From Actinomycetota bacterium (GTDB taxonomy: Bacteria > Actinomycetota > CADDZG01 > JAHWKV01 > JAOPZY01), in assembly GCA_035765775.1 (NCBI GenBank), contig DASTWV010000050.1:1-64000 (forward strand): DNA of 64,000 nucleotides. Reading direction: 5' to 3'. Position 1 is the first letter of the stretch. Each line of letters begins with the position of its first letter. Below are positions 16,820 to 26,994 of the stretch, one piece after another. Under the pieces are notes generated by a model, which saw nothing but the letters and a program-made list of their open reading frames with translations, was not told the DNA's origin and did not search any database. The position numbers and the translations under genes were made by a program.

Positions 16820-19711
16820 ATGAACACGCTGTCGGTTCCCTTCCACTTCACGACCACGTTCGTGGTCGCCGTCGGGGCCTTCGCCGGCCTCTGGCTGGCG
16901 ATCTCCCGGCCCCGCTTCGCCCCCAAGGGCTGGGCCCGGGCTCTGTTCGGCCTGGGGTGGGGGATCCTGGCGGTCGCCGAGACCTTCGACGGGGCCCAGA
17001 TCATCACCTCGGCCACCGACGGGCGGCTGCTCATCGTGCGCTCGGCGGCCTACCTTGCCCTGCTGATCTCGCTGGTGCCGTCCGCGCTCGCCGAGAACAA
17101 GCTGGACCCGTGGCGGCCCGGGGAGGCGGGCCAGGGGGCCTGGGCAGTGTCGGCCGGCGCCGTGGTGCGGGGCGCGGGCCCGGCGGTCATCGTCCTGTGG
17201 ACGGCCCTGGTGGCCTTGCGCAGCCGGCTGGAGGGCGCCCGCCGCCTGGGGGTGGCGTTCGGGTTCCTGGGGCTCTCTGAGATCATGCTGGCCCAGCCGG
17301 GCGGCGGGAACAACCCCTCCAGCGTGCCCTGGCTGGTGGGCCACACGCTCATCCTCCTGGCGGGGATGGCGCTCGGGTGGTGGCTGTGGCAGGCGTTCCG
17401 GGTGTCGGTGCAGGCCCGCTTCGTGGCCGCCTTGGTGCTGCTGCTGATCATGGTGGTGGCAGTGATCTCGTCGACGGTCACCTCGGTGTTCGCCAACAGC
17501 TCGCGCTCGAACGCCTTCAAGGCCGAATCGGCGGCGGCGTCGTTCGAGACCACCGCGCTGGGAAGCCTCACGAACCTCTATCTCACCGCCGCCACCCAGA
17601 GCGCGAGCACGCAGGGGGTGGGGGACCTCATCCAGTCGAACAGCGCCGCCACTCTGGCGATCTACGCCGGATTCGTCCGTGGGAAGTCCGATTTCTTCGT
17701 GTTCTGCTCCCCGGCGCCCAACCTCTACTGCCTGCCCCTGGGGGTTGCCGCCGATAAGGCGGCGGTGACGGACACGGACACACCCCAGATCTACGGGAGC
17801 CCCGTTGCCCGGAGCGCCCTGACCGGCACCGCCGCCGGGGCGGTCGTCAACATCGGCCTGGGGAGGCCCAAGCTCGCCGTCATCGGGGGGGCACCGGTGT
17901 TCGTCTCCGCCACCCCCGGGGGACCGGCCCACCTCGTGGGCGCGGTGCTGGTGGGCAAGGTCGTGACCGACGCAGTGGTCGGCAGCCTGTCGTTGCCGGG
18001 CAACCCGGGCGTGACGGTGGTCGGCCCCGACGGCCGCATCGTTGCCCAGTCGCACGTGCACCGGGGGCTCGGCGCCACCCTCAGCCGGATCGGCCGGAGT
18101 GTTGTCGTTGGCGGGCATACGCAATCGAGCTCGGTGTCGGTTGATGCGGGGTCCTACAACATCGTTGCCGCCCCCCTGGTCGGTTCCGGCAACGCCGTGG
18201 TCGGAGCCCTGCTCGTGTCCGAGCCCGAGAGCCAGGCCGCCCCGCCCCGCTCGGAGAGCATCGCCCTGTTCTTCGGGGCGCTGGCCGCCACCTTGTTCGC
18301 CGTCGGGGCGTCGATGGTCTCCGGGGCCCGCATCGCCCGGCCGATCCGGGAGCTGACCGCCGCCGCGGTGCGGGTGCGCACGGGCGACCTCACCGCCCGG
18401 GTGCCGGTGGACGAGGCCGACGAGATCGGGGCCCTCGGCGAGGCCTTCAACCAGATGACGGCGTCGCTCACCAGCCTGACCGGAGAGCTGCGGGAGGCGG
18501 CCGTGCAGGAGTCCCAGGTCCGCGACGAGCTGGAGACCGTCCTGCAGTCGATGAGCGACGGCCTGATCGCCCTCGACCTCTCGGCGCGCATCGTCACGAT
18601 CAACCGGGAGGCGCAACGGCTGGTGGGGATGTCGGCGGACCGGGCCCGGGGGCGTCAGATCGAGACCGTGCTGGGGCTGGTGGACGCCGGCGGGGCGCCC
18701 ATCGACCTGCCCGTCTACCGCCTCGAGGCCGGCTCCGCCGTCGGCTTCGTGCCCTCCCCCGACCGCAGCGACCCGGACACCAAGGTGTCGCTCACCTCGG
18801 CGCCCATCTCGGACGACGAGGGGACGGTGCGGGGTGCGGTGGTCGTGTTGCGCGACCTCACCTCGGAGCACCTCATCGACAAGATGAAGGTGGAGTTCCT
18901 CTCCAACGTGTCCCATGAGCTGCGCACCCCGCTGACGCCCATCAAGGGCTACGCCGATCTCATGCGGCGCAAGACCCTCCCGCCCGAGAAGGTGCAGACC
19001 TTCCTGAACGTCATCGTGGCCTCGACGGAGCGGATGGAGCGCATCGTCAACATGCTGGTCGACTTCTCGGCCATGCAGGCGGGCAACATCACGATCCGGC
19101 GGGTCAATGTCAGCCTCGACGCCGTCACCGACGAGCTCGTCACCAAGTGGCGCCCGGCGGCGCCCAAGCACACCTTCCTCCGGGAGGGCTTCGAGTCCCT
19201 GCCGCCGGTACCGGTGGACAAGCGGCTGTTCCCCCTGGCCGTCGACGAGTTGATCGACAACGCGGTCAAGTTCAGCCCCGACGGCGGCAAGGTCTGGGTG
19301 CGCGGCCTGATGGACCCCCGGCGGCCGGACCGGGTACTGGTGTCGGTGACCGACCAGGGCATCGGGATCGCCGAGGCGGAGATCGAGCGGATCTTCCAGG
19401 ACTTCGTGCAGGTGGACGCCTCGGAGACGCGAGAATTCGGGGGCCTGGGACTGGGCCTGGCCTACGTCCGGCGCATCATTGAGGCGCATGGGGGGGAACT
19501 GCGGGTGGAGAGCACGCCGGGGGAGGGGTCGACCTTCACGCTGGTGATCCCGATCTTCAACGTGCCCGAGAACGATGGGGGCGAGGCGCCCGAGGGCACC
19601 AGCGCCGAGGCCCGGCCGGGCCCGCAGCGTCCCCGCCCCACACCCACCTTCCGCCGGGTCCATTCCGCACGCCGACCGCCACCGGAGTCACCCGAGGACC
19701 GGGACAAGTGA
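16820..19711 (+). CDS. Membrane sensor histidine kinase with extracytoplasmic, HAMP and PAS domains
   Basis: The 963-residue protein starts with several membrane helices (about 1-205). An extracytoplasmic sensor region (about 225-455) follows, then another helix (about 470-490), HAMP (about 490-545), PAS (about 565-680), HisKA with His699 in [10 protein letters not shown] and HATPase_c (about 800-910, DELIDNAVKF, DQGIGI and GGLGLGLAYV). The Pro/Arg-rich tail is about 45 residues. No response regulator gene is adjacent, so it is an orphan kinase or acts on a distant partner. The FecR-like lipoprotein gene begins inside its stop codon (GTGA). Confidence 0.93.
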   Translation: MNTLSVPFHFTTTFVVAVGAFAGLWLAISRPRFAPKGWARALFGLGWGILAVAETFDGAQIITSATDGRLLIVRSAAYLALLISLVPSALAENKLDPWRPGEAGQGAWAVSAGAVVRGAGPAVIVLWTALVALRSRLEGARRLGVAFGFLGLSEIMLAQPGGGNNPSSVPWLVGHTLILLAGMALGWWLWQAFRVSVQARFVAALVLLLIMVVAVISSTVTSVFANSSRSNAFKAESAAASFETTALGSLTNLYLTAATQSASTQGVGDLIQSNSAATLAIYAGFVRGKSDFFVFCSPAPNLYCLPLGVAADKAAVTDTDTPQIYGSPVARSALTGTAAGAVVNIGLGRPKLAVIGGAPVFVSATPGGPAHLVGAVLVGKVVTDAVVGSLSLPGNPGVTVVGPDGRIVAQSHVHRGLGATLSRIGRSVVVGGHTQSSSVSVDAGSYNIVAAPLVGSGNAVVGALLVSEPESQAAPPRSESIALFFGALAATLFAVGASMVSGARIARPIRELTAAAVRVRTGDLTARVPVDEADEIGALGEAFNQMTASLTSLTGELREAAVQESQVRDELETVLQSMSDGLIALDLSARIVTINREAQRLVGMSADRARGRQIETVLGLVDAGGAPIDLPVYRLEAGSAVGFVPSPDRSDPDTKVSLTSAPISDDEGTVRGAVVVLRDLTSEHLIDKMKVEFLSNVSHELRTPLTPIKGYADLMRRKTLPPEKVQTFLNVIVASTERMERIVNMLVDFSAMQAGNITIRRVNVSLDAVTDELVTKWRPAAPKHTFLREGFESLPPVPVDKRLFPLAVDELIDNAVKFSPDGGKVWVRGLMDPRRPDRVLVSVTDQGIGIAEAEIERIFQDFVQVDASETREFGGLGLGLAYVRRIIEAHGGELRVESTPGEGSTFTLVIPIFNVPENDGGEAPEGTSAEARPGPQRPRPTPTFRRVHSARRPPPESPEDRDK

Positions 19712-20901
19712 CCGGTCGGGGGGGCCGGGTCCGGGCGGGTCGCCCGGCGGGCGGGGCGCTGGTGGTCGCCCTCGGGATGGCGGTGGGGTTCCTCCTCGTC
19801 GCGTGCTCGACGTCGCACCCGAAGGGCTCGGCGGGCCCGGCGATGAGCCTGTCGGTGTCTACCGGGAAGGTAACCGTCAACGGCGGGGGCAGGTCGACCA
19901 CCGTGACCACCCGGGCGGGCGTCGCCGTGGGCTACCGCATCCAGGTGGCAGCCGGGGGGCTCGCCACGCTGAACCTCAGCCCGGGCCGGGTCTTCCAGAT
20001 CCAGTCCGGGGAGGCCGACATCACCGCCCCGGGGACCGTCGAGCTGGTGTCGGGCAGTGCCCTCGGGCAGTTCACCGCCCCGGGCGAGATCGACGCCCAG
20101 GGGGTGGCGACCACCGCCAGCAACGCCACGTTCCGGGTGGACAGCGGGGCCACGACCACGGTCGCCAGCTACGCCGGGACCGTCACCGTGACCATCCCGG
20201 GCTCCTCCATGCCGGTGCCTGCCTACGACCGGGTGCAGGTGGTGGGCGGGGTGCTCCCGGCCAACCCGGTGCCGCTGCAGTACACCAATGCGGGCGACGT
20301 GTGGGACCACGACTTCGTGCAACCGGCCCTCGACCTGGACGGCCGCCTCGCCAGCTTCCGCAACGGGCTGGACGCCCAGCTGGGCAACGCCTCGGGGGCG
20401 GCCTTCTTCCGGCTGGCGGTGCCCGACCCGGTGGCCCTGGCCGCCATCGCTCCGTTCTACGGCGACCCCCGCTCCGACGTGCTGATCGGTTGGGTGATCG
20501 CCAAACACGCCCCCGTGCCCGCCGACAAGGTGGCGCCGACGTTTGCCGTGGTGATGACCCTGTGGAGCCAGGGCCAGCCGTGGGGACTGATCGCCATGGA
20601 GTTCCAGGTCCCCGCCGACACGGTGTTTGCCGGGCTGGAGGACGCCATCCACCAGGTGGGCATCTCGGTGTCGAACCCGATCCCGAAGCTGACCGCCCCG
20701 CCGATCACCATCCCGACGGGCCGCCCGACGCCGTCGCCGACCACGCCGGCGGTGTCGCCCACCCCGCCGGTCGTGGCTCCGACCCCGACCCAGACCCCGG
20801 GTGGGCTCGGCACCCTGTTGAACCCTGTGGTGGATACGGTCAACACCCTGCTGAACAACCTGCTGCACCTGCTGCTGCCCGGGCCGAGCCCGTCGCCGTA
20901 G
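19708..20901 (+). CDS. FecR-like domain lipoprotein
   Basis: The 397-residue protein has a lipoprotein signal (VALGMAVGFLLVACS, lipobox Cys near 34), so it should be lipid-anchored on the outer face. Residues about 50-170 carry beta-rich FecR-like features (GLATLNLSPGRVFQIQSGEA, TTASNATFRVDSG). The tail is rich in Pro and Thr. The GTG start overlaps the kinase stop, so it may present a ligand to, or modulate, the membrane kinase. That link is inferred from coupling. Confidence 0.8.
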   Translation: MTGRGGRVRAGRPAGGALVVALGMAVGFLLVACSTSHPKGSAGPAMSLSVSTGKVTVNGGGRSTTVTTRAGVAVGYRIQVAAGGLATLNLSPGRVFQIQSGEADITAPGTVELVSGSALGQFTAPGEIDAQGVATTASNATFRVDSGATTTVASYAGTVTVTIPGSSMPVPAYDRVQVVGGVLPANPVPLQYTNAGDVWDHDFVQPALDLDGRLASFRNGLDAQLGNASGAAFFRLAVPDPVALAAIAPFYGDPRSDVLIGWVIAKHAPVPADKVAPTFAVVMTLWSQGQPWGLIAMEFQVPADTVFAGLEDAIHQVGISVSNPIPKLTAPPITIPTGRPTPSPTTPAVSPTPPVVAPTPTQTPGGLGTLLNPVVDTVNTLLNNLLHLLLPGPSPSP

Positions 20902-20917
20902 AGCTGCGGCTGGGGGG

Positions 20918-22240
20918 CTACGCCGGCACCGTCGGGCGCTCGGCGCACGCGGTGAGGATGCGCGTGCGGGATTCCGCCGGCGACAGGTCATCCGCCTGCT
21001 CCACGGCGGCCACCTCGTCCGCCAGCTCCCGTCCTTGATCGAGGCCCGGATCCAGCGCGAGTAGTCGCCCCGGCGCAGGTGGTAGGCCCAGGTCCCGTCG
21101 CCCACCCCCCGGGCGATCTCGCCGAACAGGGTGAGGTTGGGCGCCCGCAGGTGGAGCCTGGCCTCGGGGCCCCGGAACCAGAAGCTCTCCTCGCCCAGTT
21201 CACCCTTGGCGTGCGTGCGCCGGTGGCGCCGGCGCTGGGTCCGGGGGCTCGGCACCACCGCGCGGAATACCGTGCCCGCACGGGCATCCCACACCACCAC
21301 CCCACCCTCTTCGTCCGCCGGGCCGGCGGCGTCGGGCCCCTCTGGCGGCTCCCGCCCGGTCGCCATGGCGAAGCCCCCGAGGGTTTTCTCCGGTTCCGCC
21401 CCGACCGCCATCACGAGGCCGAACTGCTGGAGCGCCTCGGGGGCAACGTCGCGCACCTCTTGGGGGGGGTATCGCTCGCCGTCACCCAGGCTCAGGTGGG
21501 TGCTCTGCGGCTCGAGGCGTCGTAGTCGCCATCCGGGTCCAGGATGCAGGCTTGGTAGCCGGCATCGACGACCTGCTCGATCAGCGCGGTGGCGGTGGAT
21601 GACTTGCCGCGGCCCGACGGCCCGGCGGCGAGGAGGTGGGTGCCCTAGGGGCTGAGCGGGTGCACGGTGCCGGCGACCGCCCAGCCGCACTCGCTCAGAT
21701 CGAGGAGGGCGTGGTCGTTCTCCCCGTCGCCCATCGCCACGGTGTTGTGGCGGGTGAGCTTCAGCTCGGCGAGCGCGGCCTCGAGGCCCGACGCCTTGTT
21801 GACCCCCGAGGGCAGGATCATCAGGGCGCCCTTGTTGGAGACCAGGTGGTTCTCGAGGCCGAGGTCGGCAATGGCTGCCAGCACGGTGTGGCGGTGCTCC
21901 TCCAGCGTGGCGAGGATGCTCGCCCCGATAGACAGCGCGGCCACGCCCCCGGTCTCAATCTCCCGCACCAGGTTCTCGGAGGGCGCATCCCCGAGCCGGC
22001 GGTCGCGCTGGGTTTCCGGCCCGTAGAGGAGGGCGCCGTTCTCGGCCGGGATCCGCTCGAAGAGGTCCAGGCGGGGGAGCACAGTCCGGAGGTCGTCCAG
22101 TTCGCGCCCGGTCACGATCACCAACCGGCGCCCGGAGTCCCGCAGGGCCTGGAGGGCGGCCACGGTGGCGTCGGCCACGCCCCCTCCTGGGCGAGGGTGC
22201 CGTCAAAGTCGACGGTGAAGACAACGAACCGCGGGCTGCT
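20918..22240 (-). pseudogene. Decayed HAD hydrolase/HerA-like ATPase fusion
   Basis: Pieces of one known actinobacterial fusion family (HAD-IIB phosphatase plus P-loop ATPase) lie in order on the minus strand but in different frames. Around 22190-22240 is HAD motif I (VDFDGTLA) with no start codon. At 21645-22178 is the rest of the HAD domain (VIVTGREL, MGDGENDHALL), which ends at TAG. Around 21540-21640 is a P-loop (GPSGRGKSSTATAL, then ILDPDGDYD), which hits a stop. Then comes the C-terminal ATPase part (VMAVGAEPEKTL, ELGEESFWFRGPEARLHLRA, LRRGDYSRWI). The last about 36 codons shift frame again and end at 20918. At least four disruptions and an internal deletion make it non-functional. Product symbols for the intact gene are unknown to me. 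Confidence 0.85.
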
Positions 22241-22350
22241 CTCCTTTGGTTCTCAGACGCAGCGCCCGCCGGGCCGCCGGCGGTCCCTCGTGGGCCGCAC
22301 CGGGCCGGGAAACACGGGGCCGCCGCGGCGGTGTCGAGTACGCTTCGCCC

Positions 22351-23937
22351 ATGAGGCCTGACGACGCTGCGCCGGAGCCGGCCGGGGGCGGCCTGCCCGC
22401 CGATCCCGCCGCCTATTTCCGCCAGCTGGGCGAGCAGACCTCGCAGGTGCTGGCCGCCGCCGAGCAGGCCGCCCAGGGGATCCGGGACCAGGCCCGCAAG
22501 GATGCCGCCGGGATCATTGCCGAGGCCCGCATGCAGGCCGAGGAGGTCGGCCGGGCGGCCGCCGGGCAGCGCCGGGCCGCCGAGGAGGAGCTGCGCCGAT
22601 TCCGGGCCGCCCGCACCATCCTCGCCAACCAGATCGAAGACGTGCACCGGCGCCTCGAGGAGGTCATCCTCCGGCTGAAGACGCCGGTCGAGGCGCCGGA
22701 TACGGCACGCCCGGGGGCCGGGTCGGCAGCCGCCGAGGCGCCCGGCCGGGGCCGGGGCCCGTTGCCGGCCCCCGGTGGGCCGGTGATGGAAGAACCCGTT
22801 GCTGCCGAACCCTCGCGCCCGCCGTCGCCGGAAGTCCCGCCGTCGCCGTCGTCCTCGCCGTCGTCCTCGCCGTCGTCCTCGCCGGAGTCCGAGGCTCAGC
22901 CCGGGTCCGAGACCGAGACCGATGCCGAGGTCGCCCCGGTGGTGGTGCCCGAGCCGGTGGCCGCCGAGCCGGAAGCGGCGAAGGCAGCGGGGGTTCTGGA
23001 GCCTGCCGGCACCGCTGCGCCCCCGGAGGAGCCCGGCACCTCAGCCCCGCCCGATCTGCCCGAACTCGAGGTCGAGGCCAACGGGCAGGCCCAGTTGGAA
23101 GAGGTCGCCGTGGCTGTGGTCATCGAAGAGGTGGTGGAGTCGGCCGAAGCGGCCCTCGAGCGGGCCTCCCCGCCCCAGCCGGCGGCTGCCGCCGAGCCCG
23201 TCGCCGCTGAGCGCACGCCGATCCTCACGGCGTCACCCGAGCCCGAGCCGGACCCCGCCGAAGCCGCCGAACGGGAGGGCTTCGCCAGCCGGCGGGAGGC
23301 GCTGGGCGACGCCCCGCTGCTGGCCGCCCGCAGCCTGAAACGGTTGTTGCAGGAGGACCAGAACGACCTGCTGGACCGCATCCGCCGCCACCGGGGGCGG
23401 GGGACCTTCGAGGCCGACATCCTGCCCGCGCCGGTGCAGGTCGAGCGCTTCGTCGCCGGGCTGCGGGGCGTGCTGGAGCCCGCCTTCCGGGCCGGCCGCC
23501 GCCTGGGCGGGGCGCCGACGCTCGGGGACCCGGCGGACTCGGTCGCCGGGCTGGTCGCCAAGCAGGTGGTCGCCCCGCTGCGGCGGGATCTTGCCCGTAT
23601 GATCGAGCCCCGGCTGGCCGCGGGGGACACCGCGACCACGGTGTCCGAGCGGGCCGGAGACGTCTACCGGGTGTGGAAGGGCGTGCGGACCGAGCTCCTC
23701 GGAGAGGGCCTGGCCTACGCCGCCTTCCACCACGGGCTGCTCGACGCCTGGCGGGAGGCCAACGGGCCCGCCAAGCGGTGGGTCTTCTCTCCCGACGAGG
23801 CCGACTGCCCGCGGGATGTGTGCCGCACCAACGCCGCTGCCGGGGCCGTGGCCGTCGATGCCTCGTTCCCCAGCGGCCATCTCGCCCCGCCCGCCCACGG
23901 AGCCTGTACCTGTACCGTCATCGCGGCACGCGTGTAG
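22351..23937 (+). CDS. DivIVA-like coiled-coil protein with MuF-like C-terminal domain
   Basis: The 528-residue protein begins with an Ala/Glu/Gln-rich coiled coil (about 20-105) like DivIVA/Wag31-type proteins. A long acidic, Pro/Ser/Glu-rich linker follows (about 110-300, with a Ser-Pro tract). The globular end (about 310-528) finishes with FSPDEADCPRDVC and FPSGHLAPPAHGACTCTV. That Cys/His arrangement recalls the C-terminus of phage SPP1 gp7/MuF minor head proteins. No phage genes are near. The protein may organise the pole or septum; the role of the C-terminal part is unknown. UPF0182 follows 11 bp later. Confidence 0.75.
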   Translation: MRPDDAAPEPAGGGLPADPAAYFRQLGEQTSQVLAAAEQAAQGIRDQARKDAAGIIAEARMQAEEVGRAAAGQRRAAEEELRRFRAARTILANQIEDVHRRLEEVILRLKTPVEAPDTARPGAGSAAAEAPGRGRGPLPAPGGPVMEEPVAAEPSRPPSPEVPPSPSSSPSSSPSSSPESEAQPGSETETDAEVAPVVVPEPVAAEPEAAKAAGVLEPAGTAAPPEEPGTSAPPDLPELEVEANGQAQLEEVAVAVVIEEVVESAEAALERASPPQPAAAAEPVAAERTPILTASPEPEPDPAEAAEREGFASRREALGDAPLLAARSLKRLLQEDQNDLLDRIRRHRGRGTFEADILPAPVQVERFVAGLRGVLEPAFRAGRRLGGAPTLGDPADSVAGLVAKQVVAPLRRDLARMIEPRLAAGDTATTVSERAGDVYRVWKGVRTELLGEGLAYAAFHHGLLDAWREANGPAKRWVFSPDEADCPRDVCRTNAAAGAVAVDASFPSGHLAPPAHGACTCTVIAARV

Positions 23938-23948
23938 GCTGAGCCGGC

Positions 23949-26891
23949 ATGGTCCAGCGCTTGCCGACGGGGCGGCGTACCCGTCAGGTCATCCTCGCCC
24001 TCGCGGTTGTGGTGGTGCTGTTCCTCATCAGCCTTTCGACGCTGGTGAAGGCCTACACCGACGAGTTGTGGTTCCGGGAGGTCCACTTCACGACGGTGTT
24101 CTGGACCGTGTTGCGCTCCGAGTTCGTGCTCGGTGTGGGCATGGGATTCCTGTTCTTCGTCTTCTGCCTGGGCAACCTGCTCATCGTCGCCCGCCTCACG
24201 CCGGTCTACCACCTGGCGGTCGAGCCCAATGACCCGCTCAACCGCTACCGCACCGCGGCGCTGCCCTACGTCTCGTGGATCGCAGCGGGCGGGAGCGCCT
24301 TCCTCGCTCTGCTCTTCGGGCTCAGCGCCGCCCCGCTGTGGAGCAAGCTGGTGCTGGCGCTGCACAGCGTCCCGTTCCACCAGGCCGACCCGATCTTCAA
24401 GCGGGACATCAGCTTCTACGTCTTCCGGCTGCCCTTCTACCAGGTGCTCTACAACTGGGCGTTCGCCGCCCTGATCGTCGTCACCCTGGTGGTGGCGGTC
24501 GCCCACTACGCCACCGGTGGCATCCGCCCGCAGTCGGCCGCCGAACGGGTGACACCTCAGGTGAAGGCGCACCTGTCCGTGCTCATCGGCCTCATCGCCG
24601 TGCTCAAGGCCTGGGGCTACCGGCTGGGCGAGTACAACCTGCTGTACTCCACCCGGGGCAAGGTCACCGGGGCGTCGTACACCGACATCCACGCCGAGCT
24701 GCCGGCACTCCGCCTGCTGGTGGTCATCTCGGTGATCGGGGCGGTGCTCTTCCTCATCAACATCCGGTTCAAGGGCTGGGCGCTGCCCATCGTGGGCGCC
24801 GGCCTGTGGCTGCTGACGTCGGTGCTGGCGGCGGGCGTGTTCCCGTTTGTCATGCAACGTTTCATCGTCGTCCCCTCCCAGCTGCAGAAGGAGACGAAGT
24901 ACATCAACTACAACATCGCCGCCACCCGCAAGGCGTACGGGATCAACATCCCCCCGCAGCCCTACACCGATACCGGGGACATCACCTCGGAGGTGGTGAA
25001 CAACAACGCGGCGGTCTTGAATGCTATCCGTCTGTGGGACCCAGATACGCTGGAAGGCGCATTCCAGACTCTCCAAGAAATCAGACCATACTATTCTTTC
25101 GTCGACGTCAATCCGGACCGGTACATGATCAACGGGGCGCTGCAGCAGGTGATGGTGTCGGCCCGGGAGTTGAATACGTCGAACCTGCCCGGCCGGAACT
25201 GGCAGAACCAGCACCTGATCTACACGCACGGCTACAGCCTGGACGTGTCGCCGGCCAACACCAAGACGCCCGAGGGCCAGCCCGACTTCCTGGTCCAGGA
25301 CATCCCGCCGACGTCCACCGCCGACACCCTCAAGATCACGCAACCGGAGGTGTACTTCGGCGAGAACGTGCAGCAGGGCAGCTACATCCTGGTGAACTCC
25401 AAGCAGCAGGAGCTGGACTACTCGACCCCGAACGGGGACGTGTACTCCAACTACCAGGGCAGCGGCGGCGTGCCGATCTCGAGCTTCTTCCGCCGCATGC
25501 TGTTCGCCTGGCGCTACAAGGACATCAACATCCTGATCTCCGGGCTGGTCACCTCCAAGACCCGCATCGTCTACTACAGCCAGGTCCAGGAGCGGCTGCA
25601 AAAGGCGGCGCCGTTCATCAACTGGGACACCGACCCGTATCCGGTGGTGGTCAACGGCCGCATCGAGTGGGTGGCCGACGGCTACACGGTCACCGACATG
25701 TACCCGTACTCCGAGCAGGTCGACTTCACCGACCGCACGACCCGGGACAACAGTCTGGGCCAGACGACCAGCATCGGCAGCCAGGAGAACTACATCCGCA
25801 ACTCGGTGAAGGCCACCGTGGATGCCTACAACGGTTCCATCCACTTCTACATCTGGGACCCGAGCGATCCGCTGATCCAATCCTGGTCCAAGTCGTTCCC
25901 CGGGATGTTCCGGCCGGGTTCGGCGATGCCCCCCGGTGTCGCGGCGCACCTGCGCTATCCCGAGGACATGTTCAGCGTGCAGACCTTCCTCTACCAGACC
26001 TACCACGTGACCAACCCCCGCACGTTCTTCTCCCAGGGCGACATGTGGCAGATCCCGGCGAACCCCAACGGCGCCGGCGGGGTGCCCAACGGGCACCTGT
26101 CCGAGATCCAGCCCTACTACGTTCTCGAGACCCTGCCCGGGCAGACGACGCCCACCTACCAGCTCATCCTGCCGATGAACGCCTCGGGCAAACAGAACAT
26201 GACCGCCCTCATTGCGGCGCAGTCGTCTTCGTCGGTCGGGGGCCAGGGCTTAATCGACCTGTCGTTCCCGCCCGGGGCGCTGGAGGACGGCGTGGGCCAG
26301 GTCCACGCCCGGATCAACGCCAACAGCGCCGTGTCCCAGGCCCGGACCTTGCTGGGCCAGCAGGGCTCCCAGGTGACCTTCGGCAACCTGCTGGTGATCC
26401 CGCTGGCGAACTCGCTGCTCTACGCCGAGCCGATGTTCGTGGGCGCCCAGGCCAACACGGTGCCGCTGCTGGAGGACGTGATCATCGCCACGGCGAACCA
26501 GGTGGCGTTCAGCCCGGACCTGGAGACCTCCCTGCAGCAGATCGTCACCGGGACCACGCCGCCCCAGGGGCCGCCCACCACCGGGGGCGGGGGCGGGCCG
26601 ACGCCGACACCATCACCGGGCGCCTCGCCCTCAGCGGGGGCCTCGCCTCCGCCGGCGGGGGGCGGGACCGTCGCCCAGCAGGAGCTATCGCTGCTGCAGC
26701 AGTACGAGGCCGCCCAGGGCCGGGGGGACTTCGCGGCGGCCGGGCAGGCCCTGACCCAGCTGGCGCAGCTGCTGCAGTCGGCGGCTACCGGGCCGGGCTC
26801 GGGCGGGGCGGGGGCGAGCGGGACGGCGACGCCTTCCGTGGCTCCGTCGGGGTCCGCTTCGCCGAGGGCGTCGCCGACGCCGACGAAGTGA
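23949..26891 (+). CDS. UPF0182 family integral membrane protein
   Basis: The 980-residue length and pattern match the actinobacterial UPF0182 family: about seven membrane helices in residues 1-300 (VILALAVVVVLFLISLSTLV first), a WFREVHF loop, then a large extracytoplasmic region (about 300-870). A Pro/Ala/Gly-rich tail follows. Function is unknown; the family is widespread and conserved in actinobacteria. Codons for residues about 355-390 (25010-25120) are much less GC-biased than the rest of the gene. It lies 11 bp after the DivIVA-like gene and may be co-transcribed. Confidence 0.93.
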   Translation: MVQRLPTGRRTRQVILALAVVVVLFLISLSTLVKAYTDELWFREVHFTTVFWTVLRSEFVLGVGMGFLFFVFCLGNLLIVARLTPVYHLAVEPNDPLNRYRTAALPYVSWIAAGGSAFLALLFGLSAAPLWSKLVLALHSVPFHQADPIFKRDISFYVFRLPFYQVLYNWAFAALIVVTLVVAVAHYATGGIRPQSAAERVTPQVKAHLSVLIGLIAVLKAWGYRLGEYNLLYSTRGKVTGASYTDIHAELPALRLLVVISVIGAVLFLINIRFKGWALPIVGAGLWLLTSVLAAGVFPFVMQRFIVVPSQLQKETKYINYNIAATRKAYGINIPPQPYTDTGDITSEVVNNNAAVLNAIRLWDPDTLEGAFQTLQEIRPYYSFVDVNPDRYMINGALQQVMVSARELNTSNLPGRNWQNQHLIYTHGYSLDVSPANTKTPEGQPDFLVQDIPPTSTADTLKITQPEVYFGENVQQGSYILVNSKQQELDYSTPNGDVYSNYQGSGGVPISSFFRRMLFAWRYKDINILISGLVTSKTRIVYYSQVQERLQKAAPFINWDTDPYPVVVNGRIEWVADGYTVTDMYPYSEQVDFTDRTTRDNSLGQTTSIGSQENYIRNSVKATVDAYNGSIHFYIWDPSDPLIQSWSKSFPGMFRPGSAMPPGVAAHLRYPEDMFSVQTFLYQTYHVTNPRTFFSQGDMWQIPANPNGAGGVPNGHLSEIQPYYVLETLPGQTTPTYQLILPMNASGKQNMTALIAAQSSSSVGGQGLIDLSFPPGALEDGVGQVHARINANSAVSQARTLLGQQGSQVTFGNLLVIPLANSLLYAEPMFVGAQANTVPLLEDVIIATANQVAFSPDLETSLQQIVTGTTPPQGPPTTGGGGGPTPTPSPGASPSAGASPPPAGGGTVAQQELSLLQQYEAAQGRGDFAAAGQALTQLAQLLQSAATGPGSGGAGASGTATPSVAPSGSASPRASPTPTK

Positions 26892-26911
26892 GGGCCGTGG
26901 TAGGCTAGCGG

Positions 26912-26985
<74 letters not shown>

Positions 26986-26994
26986 CGAGCATCG

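Noticed and set aside
16739-19663. Long minus-strand frame opposite the membrane kinase gene
   Set aside because: It is low-complexity (Gly, His, Arg, Asp) with no domain, while the plus strand encodes a full HAMP-PAS-kinase.
21645-22178. Intact small HAD phosphatase
   Set aside because: The frame lacks HAD motif I (the catalytic DFDGT is in another frame upstream), so it cannot be an active enzyme by itself.
22351-23937. MuF-like end as a sign of a prophage
   Set aside because: No capsid, terminase, tail, integrase or attachment sites are near. The neighbours are ordinary chromosomal genes.
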